15,709 nucleotides of DNA from an uncultured Collinsella sp. (GTDB taxonomy: Bacteria > Actinomycetota > Coriobacteriia > Coriobacteriales > Coriobacteriaceae), in NCBI GenBank assembly GCA_902491415.1, contig CABUHP010000015.1, positions 1 to 15,709 of the forward strand, read 5' to 3'. A program made the translations under genes and the position numbers. Position 1 is the stretch's first letter. Each line of letters starts with the position of its first letter. Under the pieces are notes generated by a model, which worked only from the letters and a program-made list of their open reading frames with translations, made no database searches and was not told the DNA's origin. This document shows positions 6,506-13,338 of this stretch, in pieces.

Positions 6506-7927
6506 TTAGGCCATGAGCAGGCCGGTCTCCGCGACGTTCTTGTACCAGTACGCGCTCGCCTTGGGATAGCGCTTCTGGGTCTCAAAGTCGACGTAGAACA
6601 GGCCATAGCGCTTGTTATAGCCGTTGGTCCAGGAGAACTGATCCTGCAACGACCACACAAAGTAACCGTCGACGTTCACGCCGCCGTCGATTGCCTTGAG
6701 GATCCACGCGAGATGCTGACGCATGTAGTCGATACGAGGGGCGTCGTCGATAAAGCCATCCTCGAAGTCGTCCTTATAGCCCATGCCGTTCTCGGTGATG
6801 TAGATCTTCTTGTAGTTGGGGTAATCGTTCTTAATGCGGAGCAGCAGGTCGTAGAGGCCCTCGGGATAGATGATCCAGTCCCAATCGGTGGTGGGTACGC
6901 CTTCGCGCACGCATGACTCGCCCACGCCCTTGAGGAACCAGCGCGAGGAGCCCTTGTCGCCGGTGCCATTGTGGTTGATGTCGTTTTCGCCCTCGGCGGC
7001 ACGCAGGAACTGGCACTTGTAGGTGTTGACGCCCAGGCAATCGTTGTAGGGGAGTGCGGCGGTCAGCGCGGCGATGTCCTCGTCGCGGACGTCGAGCTCG
7101 CCGCCGGCGATATGGGCCAGCTTGGTCGCAGCCTCCATGGTGTCGGCTGCATAGTGGCCGCGGAAGGTGGCGTCGAGTACCCAGCGGTTGTTGATGACGT
7201 CGGCCATGCGAGCTGCCTCGCAGTCGGCGGCGCTGCTGGGATCGAGGGGATACTTGGGCTCCAGGTTCTGGACAATGCCGATCTCGCCCTCAAAGCCGCC
7301 CTCATGGAAGGCGACGACAGCCTTGGCGTGGGCTACCATCATGTTGTGCATGAGCTGGAAGGCCTTGTCCAGGCGGTACTTCTCGCCGTGCGGCCAGTTG
7401 CCGACGATAAAGCTGCCCTCGGCGGTTGCGGGAATCTCGTTAAACGTGAACCAGTGCTTGACCTCGGTGAACTCGGCAAAGCAGAACTTGGCGTACTCGA
7501 CAAAGGCGTCGATCGTCGTGCGCGTCAGGAAACCCTCGCCGCCGTTCTGGTAAAAGGCCTCGGGCGTATCGAAGTGATCGAGCGTGACATAGGGGATAAC
7601 GCCAGCTTTGTTGCAGGTGGCGAAAAGCTCGTGATAGAAAGCGACGCCCTCGGGGTTAATCTCGCCGGTGCCACTGGGGAAGATACGGCTCCAAGCGATG
7701 GAGACGCGAATACCGTTGATGCCGAAGCGCTGGCACAGGTCGATATCGACTGGGTACTTGTTGTAGAAGTCGCTTGCGGGATCGGGGGAGAAGCGACCCT
7801 GGGCTGCCAGGAAATCGTCCCAGGGCACTTTGCCCTTGCCGTGCGTACGGGTCTCGCCCTCAACCTGGTAAGCAGCGGTGGCGCCGCCAAACACAAAGCC
7901 GTCGGGGAACTGCATGGGGTTGGTCAT
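6506..7927 (-). CDS. lacG: 6-phospho-beta-galactosidase (GH1, LacG type)
   Basis: A complete 473-residue GH1 enzyme, full length for the family, predicted to split 6-phospho-disaccharides made by the PTS in the cytosol. TFNE gives the acid/base Glu164 and YITENG the nucleophile Glu379. FSWTNGYNKRYG supplies the phosphate-binding Ser432, Lys439 and Tyr441, spaced like Ser428/Lys435/Tyr437 of Lactococcus LacG as remembered. The Trp after the Ser, and close similarity throughout (FGGATAAYQ.EG, PASDFYN.YPVD, ITENG.GYKD), favour the galactosidase branch, though activity on 6-phospho-glucosides is possible. AAAGGATG lies shortly before the ATG. It is the second gene of a two-gene operon, 76 bp after the permease, with a strong terminator behind it. 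It is probably controlled by the LacI protein at 10058. Confidence 0.93.
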   Translation of the reverse strand: MTNPMQFPDGFVFGGATAAYQVEGETRTHGKGKVPWDDFLAAQGRFSPDPASDFYNKYPVDIDLCQRFGINGIRVSIAWSRIFPSGTGEINPEGVAFYHELFATCNKAGVIPYVTLDHFDTPEAFYQNGGEGFLTRTTIDAFVEYAKFCFAEFTEVKHWFTFNEIPATAEGSFIVGNWPHGEKYRLDKAFQLMHNMMVAHAKAVVAFHEGGFEGEIGIVQNLEPKYPLDPSSAADCEAARMADVINNRWVLDATFRGHYAADTMEAATKLAHIAGGELDVRDEDIAALTAALPYNDCLGVNTYKCQFLRAAEGENDINHNGTGDKGSSRWFLKGVGESCVREGVPTTDWDWIIYPEGLYDLLLRIKNDYPNYKKIYITENGMGYKDDFEDGFIDDAPRIDYMRQHLAWILKAIDGGVNVDGYFVWSLQDQFSWTNGYNKRYGLFYVDFETQKRYPKASAYWYKNVAETGLLMA

Positions 7928-7961
7928 GAGTCATCCTTTCTGTGGGATACGAATAGGGAGA

Positions 7962-7988
7962 GGTGCCCGAACTGGGGATCCGGGCACC
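7962..7988 (-). other. Intercistronic hairpin between permease and GH1 gene
   Basis: GGTGCCCG (7962-7969) pairs with CGGGCACC (7981-7988) around 11 nt. On the minus strand no T-tract follows (CTCTCCCT), so it probably is not a full terminator. It may stabilise or process the transcript and so set permease and enzyme to different levels. Confidence 0.55.
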
Positions 7989-8003
7989 AACAGAGGGAGG
8001 AAA

Positions 8004-9782
8004 CTAGTCGAGGTTCTCGCGGAGCCACTTGATGGCGCCAGCGGGGTCGCGGGTAAGGTCGATATATTCCTTGCCGCGCGGGGCGAGCAGCTTAATGCCC
8101 AGACGATCGGTGTCGGCCTTCATGTCGTTGTAGTAGCTACGAACCTGCGGGGCGAGCACGATGACGTCGTACTGATCCATGATGGCAGTGTGCTGGCCAT
8201 AGGCGCCTGCGGAGGAAGCGATGTTCTCTCCGGTTTGCGCAGCACCTTCCTTGATGGCGTTGGCGAGCATGGCAGAGGTGCCGGCGCCGGCGCACAGGAC
8301 GAGGACCTTCAGGCCATCGACATCCTTCTTAGCGGATGCGTCGGCGGCGGGCTCGGGCTGATCGGCGACAGGCTTGCTATCGGCGACAGCGGCGGTCGGC
8401 TCGACGGAAGCGGCGGTCTGCTCGACAGCGGGCGCAGAGGTGCTGGCGGTGATGGTGGCAGCACCATCGGACTCGAGACCCAGCTCGGCGGCGCGCTCGG
8501 CCTCCTGGTCGCAGAGCAGCTTATCGTATGCCTTCAAGAACGGCAGGTAGATGATGGCGTCCAGCAAGATGATGATCGCGACAAATACCAGGGCGATAAG
8601 CTGGAAGTTCGTGGTGATGAAGATGCCGATGGGGGCAGGGGTAGCCCAAGGCACCACGAAGGAGAAGCCGTTCATGCCCACGTTGTCGATAAAGAACTTG
8701 GCAATACTTACGTTGACGCAGCCGGCGGCAACAAAGGGGATGAGCATGTAGGGGTTAAGGATCATCGGCGCGCCAAAGAGCAGCGGTTCGTTGACGGCGA
8801 AGGCAACAGGAACGATCGAGGCCTTACCGACGGCTTTGAGCTGCTTGGACTTCATAAAGAGAATCAGCAGAAGCGGCACGATGAACGTGGCGCCGGTGCC
8901 GCCGAACTCACCCACGAGCGACATGTTAAAGGTGAGGGAGTGGGCGGGGTGGCCGCCGGCCAGCAGAACCTGCAGGTTCTCGGCCTGGTTGGCAAGACGG
9001 ATGGGGTCGATGCCCGGCTGGACGATCGAGGGGCCGTGGACACCGATGAACCAGAAGAACGCGGTGGCTGCCTGGATAAGGATAAGGCCAGGATAGGTTT
9101 CTGCCGCAGTGAAGAGCGGGGAGAGCAGCTTGATGAGCAGCTCGGAGAACGGAACGCCCATGAGGTTGCGCACGACAACATCGATGATGCCGCAGATGAT
9201 GACAGCGCCGCCAAAGGGGATGATGTCGCGGAAGTTCTGAGCGATGGCGCCCGGAACCTCCTTGGGCAGCTTAATGGTCAGATCGCGCGAGACGCAGAAC
9301 TTATAGACCCACACGGTAATGAACGCGGCGATATAGGCCGAGAACAGGCCGCGCGTACCCATGCTGGTGCAATCGAAGACAGAAAGCTCGGAGCCGTCGA
9401 ACTTGGTGGTGAACTGCGTAACAGCGAGCAGCAGCATGCTGCACTGGGCGGCCACCATGGTGGAGCCGTCGTTGAGCACCTTGCCGGCGGGCATGCGACG
9501 GTTCATGGAAGCCGTGAAGTTCTTGGCGGTGGTGCCGGCAACCATGATGCCCATGACGCCCATGGTGAAGTTGTACAGCTTGTTGCACCAGTCGATGAGC
9601 GGCTGGGGCAGCGTGATGCCAACTACGCCAGGAAGGGTGGCGATCAACAGAAAGATCGAAGAGGTGAGGACGATGGGCATGCACCCAAGGAATCCGTCCT
9701 TAATGGCCTGGAGGTAGACGTTCCTCGAGATCTTCTCAAAGAACGGTTGATGCTTTTCGAGCATCTTTACGATGGCGTCCAT
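8004..9782 (-). CDS. lacE: PTS lactose-family permease, EIICB fusion (paralogue 2)
   Basis: A complete 592-residue membrane transporter. The IIC domain (about 1-425) carries IGVHG (His249) and VNEP (Glu332) at the expected sugar-contact positions. A long linker rich in Ala, Pro, Thr and Glu (about 430-487) leads to a IIB domain with VLVLCAGAGTS (Cys497 is the phospho-acceptor) and the LacE-like end GKEYIDLTRDPAGA. AAAGGAG is placed well before the ATG. It is the first gene of the operon with the LacG-type enzyme, so it most likely takes up lactose or another beta-galactoside as its 6-phosphate; this rests on the context and not on a specificity residue. No EIIA domain or gene is present. Its divergent LacI neighbour and the palindrome at 9884-9907 suggest induction by substrate. 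The linker is longer than in paralogue 1. Confidence 0.92.
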   Translation of the reverse strand: MDAIVKMLEKHQPFFEKISRNVYLQAIKDGFLGCMPIVLTSSIFLLIATLPGVVGITLPQPLIDWCNKLYNFTMGVMGIMVAGTTAKNFTASMNRRMPAGKVLNDGSTMVAAQCSMLLLAVTQFTTKFDGSELSVFDCTSMGTRGLFSAYIAAFITVWVYKFCVSRDLTIKLPKEVPGAIAQNFRDIIPFGGAVIICGIIDVVVRNLMGVPFSELLIKLLSPLFTAAETYPGLILIQAATAFFWFIGVHGPSIVQPGIDPIRLANQAENLQVLLAGGHPAHSLTFNMSLVGEFGGTGATFIVPLLLILFMKSKQLKAVGKASIVPVAFAVNEPLLFGAPMILNPYMLIPFVAAGCVNVSIAKFFIDNVGMNGFSFVVPWATPAPIGIFITTNFQLIALVFVAIIILLDAIIYLPFLKAYDKLLCDQEAERAAELGLESDGAATITASTSAPAVEQTAASVEPTAAVADSKPVADQPEPAADASAKKDVDGLKVLVLCAGAGTSAMLANAIKEGAAQTGENIASSAGAYGQHTAIMDQYDVIVLAPQVRSYYNDMKADTDRLGIKLLAPRGKEYIDLTRDPAGAIKWLRENLD

Positions 9783-9859
9783 AGAGCTCCTTTGCTGCTT
9801 GATGCGCGATGCATGTGGATGGAACTGGTCGTCGATGGATGGTCAGGACTGCCCGGAAA

Positions 9860-9878
9860 CCTTCCTGCTTAAGGAAGG
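9860..9878. other. Small perfect hairpin in the leader of permease 2
   Basis: CCTTCCT (9860-9866) pairs with AGGAAGG (9872-9878) around a 5-nt loop. It lies about 80 bp before the permease ATG, between the operator palindrome and the gene. It may be a leader-RNA hairpin; there is no T-tract on either side. Confidence 0.4.
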
Positions 9879-9883
9879 CATTG

Positions 9884-9927
9884 CGAAATGACAACGTTGT
9901 CATTTCGTTAATGACAACGTAAGACAT
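9884..9927. promoter_or_regulatory. Tandem operators for the first LacI regulator
   Basis: Positions 9884-9907 form a perfect 24-bp palindrome with core ATGACAACGTTGTCAT. A second, imperfect site starts with the same ATGACAACGT at 9911-9920 and ends in ACAT at 9927, 23 bp further on. The central ACGT and the half-site length are typical of LacI-family operators. The sites lie upstream of the permease/GH1 operon and beside the lacI-type gene at 10058. Confidence 0.75.
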
Positions 9928-9956
9928 TTTTGGAAGAGCAACAAGGATATACGGGT

Positions 9957-9986
9957 GAGCGGTCGATATTGTCCGGTAAACGGTTG
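9957..9986 (+). promoter_or_regulatory. Tandem RARCGGTYG motifs upstream of the first LacI gene
   Basis: GAGCGGTCG (9957-9965) and CGGTAAACGGTTG (9974-9986) are in the same orientation with a 21-bp period. The second ends 2 bp before the -35 candidate. The same pair, with the same 21-bp period, precedes the other LacI gene, and the longer form flanks the first permease. Confidence 0.6.
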
Positions 9987-9988
9987 AT

Positions 9989-10015
9989 TTGTCAGTCGGG
10001 CAGGTAGTGTATGCT
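9989..10015 (+). promoter_or_regulatory. Candidate promoter of the first LacI gene
   Basis: TTGTCA (9989-9994) and TATGCT (10010-10015) match the -35 and -10 consensus well, but the 15-bp spacer is short; a start slightly downstream (TGCTAG, 17 bp) is also possible. Confidence 0.45.
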
Positions 10016-10057
10016 AGAACGCAAAAAGCAAGCGATAGAGAACCGAGTGGAGAAGCA

Positions 10058-11068
10058 GTGGCAACGATGGACAAGAAAAATGTCTCAATGAATGATGTGG
10101 CAGTTGCCGCGGGTGTTTCTCTCAAGACGGTGTCGCGCGCGATCAACGAGCCCGATAGCGTGCGAGAGTCGACACGCGATAAGGTCCATTCGGCCATGGA
10201 GGCGCTCGGATTTCGAACCAACTATGCCGCGCGTTCGCTCAAGTTGGGCCGTTACGGGTGCATCGGCGTGGTGATGTTCCACTTGTCGGGCGGCGCTGTG
10301 GACATGATTGACGGTATCGCCGATGCCGCCGAAGAACGCGGCTTCGCGCTCACGATGATTAAGAAGCGCGCGGGGGAGAAGATGACCCTTGCCGAAGCGG
10401 CGCGCAGGATGTCGCAGCTGCCTGTTGATGGCATGATCTTCAACCTGCGCCAGATGGTCGATGACTTTGATACCTTTGAGGCACCGAAGGACCTCAAGAC
10501 GGTGATTATCACGCCGATGGAGCATCCTACCTGCTCTACCGTTAGTGACGATCAAGAGGGTGGTGCGCGCATGGCGTGCGAGTACTTCTTAAATCGCGGG
10601 CACAAGAACGTATACTTCGTCTCTGGTAAGAAAGAGTCGCTGTCGAGCCAGTGTCGTATGAAAGGTTGGCGTGCGGCACTCGAGGCACGTGGCATTGAGC
10701 CGCCCGAGCCTCTGCAAGGTGATTGGAATGCGGATAGTGGCTATGCCGCGGGCCTTGTGCTTGCCGATAAGCCCGATTGCACGGCGGTCCTCTCTGCTAA
10801 CGACTGCATGGCAAACGGCGTGATGATGGCTCTACGTGACAAGGGTCTGAGTGTGCCCGACGACGTGTCCGTGATCGGCTTCGACGATGAGCTCTACAAG
10901 ACGATTCCCAACTCGATTCTGACGTCGGTGAAGTTCCGTCATCGCGAACTGGGCATCCGTGCGCTCAACGAGGTTGTCGCAGGTCTGGAAGCCCCGAGCT
11001 CCAGAAGCCGTACGCTCGTCTCGGGCGTGTTGGTCGAGCGTTCCAGCGTGAAGGACCTGCGGGCGTAG
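10058..11068 (+). CDS. LacI-family transcriptional regulator (paralogue 1)
   Basis: A 336-residue repressor of usual LacI length. The helix-turn-helix (about residues 9-32) reads MNDVAVAAGVSLKTVSRAIN, the hinge helix is YAARSLK, and a periplasmic-binding-protein-like ligand domain follows, ending with SVIGFDDELYKTIPNS. I chose the GTG at 10058 because GGAG lies 5 nt before it; the ATG at 10067 is in frame but 14 nt away from it. Upstream in-frame starts would lie inside the promoter. It is divergent from the permease/lacG operon, and the palindrome at 9884-9907 is its likely operator, so it should respond to a sugar or phospho-sugar of that pathway. It resembles the second LacI protein throughout the ligand domain (PVDGMI.N in both). 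A 57-bp repeat begins 17 bp after its stop. Confidence 0.93.
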   Translation: MATMDKKNVSMNDVAVAAGVSLKTVSRAINEPDSVRESTRDKVHSAMEALGFRTNYAARSLKLGRYGCIGVVMFHLSGGAVDMIDGIADAAEERGFALTMIKKRAGEKMTLAEAARRMSQLPVDGMIFNLRQMVDDFDTFEAPKDLKTVIITPMEHPTCSTVSDDQEGGARMACEYFLNRGHKNVYFVSGKKESLSSQCRMKGWRAALEARGIEPPEPLQGDWNADSGYAAGLVLADKPDCTAVLSANDCMANGVMMALRDKGLSVPDDVSVIGFDDELYKTIPNSILTSVKFRHRELGIRALNEVVAGLEAPSSRSRTLVSGVLVERSSVKDLRA

Positions 11069-11085
11069 ACGTGCTCGGCCTGTTC

Positions 11086-11142
11086 ATCTTAATCTGTAAC
11101 AGGTAGAGCCGAAAATCTCAGCTAATTGTTACAGATTTAGAC
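11086..11142. repeat. 57-bp hairpin repeat, copy 5 (cluster C)
   Basis: Arms ATCTTAATCTGTAACA (11086-11101) and TGTTACAGATTTAGAC (11127-11142) pair with few mismatches; the apex offers GAG/CTC pairing. The sequence just before it (GCTCGGCCTGTTC) resembles the linker between copies. Confidence 0.85.
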
Positions 11143-11166
11143 AATTCGGTCCGGCTTATTCCGTTT

Positions 11167-11223
11167 GTCTCGATCTGTAACAACTAGACGGTCAAAAGTG
11201 GTCTACATGTTACAGATTGAGAT
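11167..11223. repeat. 57-bp hairpin repeat, copy 6 (cluster C)
   Basis: Arms GTCTCGATCTGTAACA (11167-11182) and TGTTACAGATTGAGAT (11208-11223) are the same as in copy 3. The apical stem here is TAGAC/GTCTA, a different sequence that still pairs. It starts 81 bp after copy 5. Confidence 0.87.
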
Positions 11224-11245
11224 TTTCGGCTTGGCCTGTGCGTTC

Positions 11246-11302
11246 ATCTCGATCTGTAACAGCTAGGACCGAAAAACTCGGCTAGATGTTACAGATTGAG
11301 AT
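11246..11302. repeat. 57-bp hairpin repeat, copy 7 (cluster C)
   Basis: Arms ATCTCGATCTGTAACA (11246-11261) and TGTTACAGATTGAGAT (11287-11302) pair over nearly the full length, and GTTC/GAAC (11242-11245, 11303-11306) extends the stem outward. The apex pairs as CCGA-AAAAC-TCGG. It starts 79 bp after copy 6. Confidence 0.87.
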
Positions 11303-11330
11303 GAACAGGAGGACGGGTGCGGTCTAAACA

Positions 11331-11369
11331 AAATGGCCCGCGCATCACACATCGATGCACGGGCCATTT
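11331..11369 (-). terminator. Intrinsic terminator of the second GH1/permease operon
   Basis: 11331-11346 pairs with 11354-11369 through AAATGGCCCG/CGGGCCATTT, one mismatch and GCATC/GATGC. Read on the minus strand it is followed by TGTTTAGACC after the TTT of the stem, giving a modest T-rich tail. It lies 32 bp past the permease stop. The rest of 11069-11401 is filled by hairpin-repeat cluster C. Confidence 0.8.
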
Positions 11370-11401
11370 ATTGTCTGCAAGCGGCAGGTGGTGTCAGCGT
11401 C

Positions 11402-13162
11402 TTATGCCTCGAGGTTTTCCTCGATCCAGGCGACGGCGCCCTTGGGATCCTTAGTGAGGTCGATGTACTGTTTGCCCTTGGGCGACAGCAGCGTGATGCC
11501 CAGGCGGTCGGTGTCGGCCTTCATCTCGTTGTAATAGGTGCGAACCTGCGGAGCCAGGACGATGACGTTGTACTGGTCCATGATGGCGTAGTGGCTGCCG
11601 TAGGCACCGGCGTTGGCGGTAATGTCGATGCCCAGCTCGTCGGCGCCTTCCTTAAGCGCGTTGGCGAGCAGTGCAGAGGTGCCGGCGCCAGCGCACAGAA
11701 CCAGAACCCTCAGATCCTTGCCCTTAAGGGCGGACGGAGCTGCGGAGGCCTCGGTGGCAGAAGCGGTCTCGACAACAGGAGCCTCAACGGCGGGGGCGGC
11801 AGCGGTCTTGACGGCCTTGGTCTCCTCGGCCTCTTCTTCGGCCAGGGTCTCGGCCTCCTGCTTGCACAGGACGTTGTCGTAGGCCTTGCAGAACGGGTAG
11901 TAGATCAAGAAGTCAACGACCAGCAGGACGACAACCAGGACCAGAGAGATCGGCTGGAAGTTGGTGTCGATGAAGGTGCCGATCGGTCCGGGGAGTGCCC
12001 ACGGCATGGCATAGATAAAGCCGTTCATGCCCAAAAAGTCGATGAAGAACTTACCAATGAGGACGTTGGCCACGGGGGCAAACAGGAACGGGATCAGGAA
12101 GTACGGGTTGAGGATGATGGGCGCGGCGAACAGCAGCGGCTCGTTGACGGCGAACATCACGGGTACGACAGAGGCTTTGCCGACGGCCTTGAGCTGCTTG
12201 GAGCGCATAAAGAGCAGGAAGATGATCGGGACAATGAACGTGGCGCCGGTGCCGCCGAGTTCGCCGATGTAGTTACCGAAGTTCTCGGTCAGGGCGAGGG
12301 CGGGGTGACCGCCGGCCTGCAGCGTGGCGAGGTTGGTGGTGATGTTGCCAAACAGCGCGGCGTTGAGGGCAGGCTTAACGACCGAGGGGCCGTGGATGCC
12401 CATGAACCAGAACAGCGGGATCATGAACCAGATGAGGGCGAGGCCGGCGTAGGAATCGGCAGCGGCGAACAGCGGGCTCACCAGCGTGGAGATGACGTTG
12501 GCAAACGGGACGGCCAAGCAGGTGCGGCAGATAACGTCGATGACGGCGACAAACAGGATGGAGAAGCTGAAGGCGAAGATGTCGCGGAAGTTCTGGGCGA
12601 TGGCGCCGGGGACTTCTTTGGGCAGCTTGATGGTGATGTCTCGCTTAATGCAGAAGGCATAGATGTTGACCGTGGCAAATGCGGCGACAAAGGAGCTCAG
12701 CAGGCCCTTGGTGCCCATGTTGTCGGTAAAGAACACCGAGACATCGGCGCCGTCGATCTTGGCACTCGTCTGGGTAACGGCCAAGATGAGCATAGCGCAC
12801 ATGGCGGCGACCATGGTGCTCGTGGCGTTGATGGCCTTGCCGGCAGGCATGCGGCGGTTCTTGGAGCCGGTCAGCGCGCTTGCGGTGGTGCCGGCGACCA
12901 TGATGCCCACGACGCCCATCGTGAAGTTGTAAACCTTGTTGCAGAAGTTCACGACGTCGACGTTCCACCAGTCGGGCAGCGTAAAGCCGCCGACCGTGGC
13001 GACAACGCCCGGCAGGGTCGAAATAAGCAGGAAGACAGAAGAAGACAGGATGATGGGCATTGCTGCCAAAAAGCCGTCTTTAATGGCCTGAAGGTAGATG
13101 TTCTTAGAGACCTTGTCGAAGTACGGCTGACCTTTCTCCAAGAACTTAACGATCGATTCCAT
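11402..13162 (-). CDS. PTS lactose/cellobiose-family permease, EIICB fusion (paralogue 3)
   Basis: A complete 586-residue membrane transporter with an ATG preceded by AGAGGAG. The IIC domain (about 1-433) carries MGIHG (His257) and VNEP (Glu341). It has a short insertion near residues 55-68 (TVGGFTLPDWWNVD) compared with the other two paralogues. An acidic, Ala-rich linker (about 434-482) precedes the IIB domain, with VLVLCAGAGTS (Cys490) and the end GKQYIDLTKDPKGA. It is the second gene of an operon, 176 bp after the GH1 gene and followed by a terminator, the opposite order to the neighbouring operon. It needs an EIIA from elsewhere. The substrate is a beta-linked glycoside or disaccharide; whether lactose, cellobiose or another cannot be decided from the sequence. 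Confidence 0.92.
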   Translation of the reverse strand: MESIVKFLEKGQPYFDKVSKNIYLQAIKDGFLAAMPIILSSSVFLLISTLPGVVATVGGFTLPDWWNVDVVNFCNKVYNFTMGVVGIMVAGTTASALTGSKNRRMPAGKAINATSTMVAAMCAMLILAVTQTSAKIDGADVSVFFTDNMGTKGLLSSFVAAFATVNIYAFCIKRDITIKLPKEVPGAIAQNFRDIFAFSFSILFVAVIDVICRTCLAVPFANVISTLVSPLFAAADSYAGLALIWFMIPLFWFMGIHGPSVVKPALNAALFGNITTNLATLQAGGHPALALTENFGNYIGELGGTGATFIVPIIFLLFMRSKQLKAVGKASVVPVMFAVNEPLLFAAPIILNPYFLIPFLFAPVANVLIGKFFIDFLGMNGFIYAMPWALPGPIGTFIDTNFQPISLVLVVVLLVVDFLIYYPFCKAYDNVLCKQEAETLAEEEAEETKAVKTAAAPAVEAPVVETASATEASAAPSALKGKDLRVLVLCAGAGTSALLANALKEGADELGIDITANAGAYGSHYAIMDQYNVIVLAPQVRTYYNEMKADTDRLGITLLSPKGKQYIDLTKDPKGAVAWIEENLEA

Positions 13163-13270
13163 AGTTCACGCTCCTCTTTGCATGAAATCTTAATGGCATG
13201 GACGTTGAAAACCTATATGGTCTCCCGCTTGCTAAAAGCCCGGGTGCAGGCGGGGTCGGTCCCAGGGGGA

Positions 13271-13317
13271 GAGAGGGGAGCGGCTGGGTTTGTATCGCAT
13301 AGGGCCGCTCCCTTCTC
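13271..13317 (-). other. Intercistronic hairpin between GH1 gene and permease 3
   Basis: Fourteen positions, 13271-13284 and 13304-13317, pair with one mismatch; the core is GGGAGCGGC/GCCGCTCCC. On the minus strand a C-rich run follows, not a T-tract, so full termination is unlikely. It may cause partial read-through or protect the upstream GH1 message. Confidence 0.6.
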
Positions 13318-13338
13318 GGGGGAAAGCGAGGCGATGCG

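Noticed and set aside
6971..8032. Open frame (353 codons) on the plus strand opposite the first GH1 gene
   Set aside because: Antisense to a gene with all GH1 catalytic motifs; no Shine-Dalgarno and a low-complexity translation.
7878..9872. Long open frame (664 codons) on the plus strand opposite permease 2
   Set aside because: It lies antisense to a clearly conserved permease, starts inside the GH1 gene, lacks a ribosome site, and its Gly/Asp/Glu/His-rich translation is what an antisense frame of a GC-rich gene gives.
11086..11302. 57-bp hairpins as ordinary intrinsic terminators
   Set aside because: No T-tract follows the stem on either strand in any copy, and separate standard terminators exist at 6447-6483 and 11331-11369. 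Rho-dependent or transcript-end roles are not excluded.
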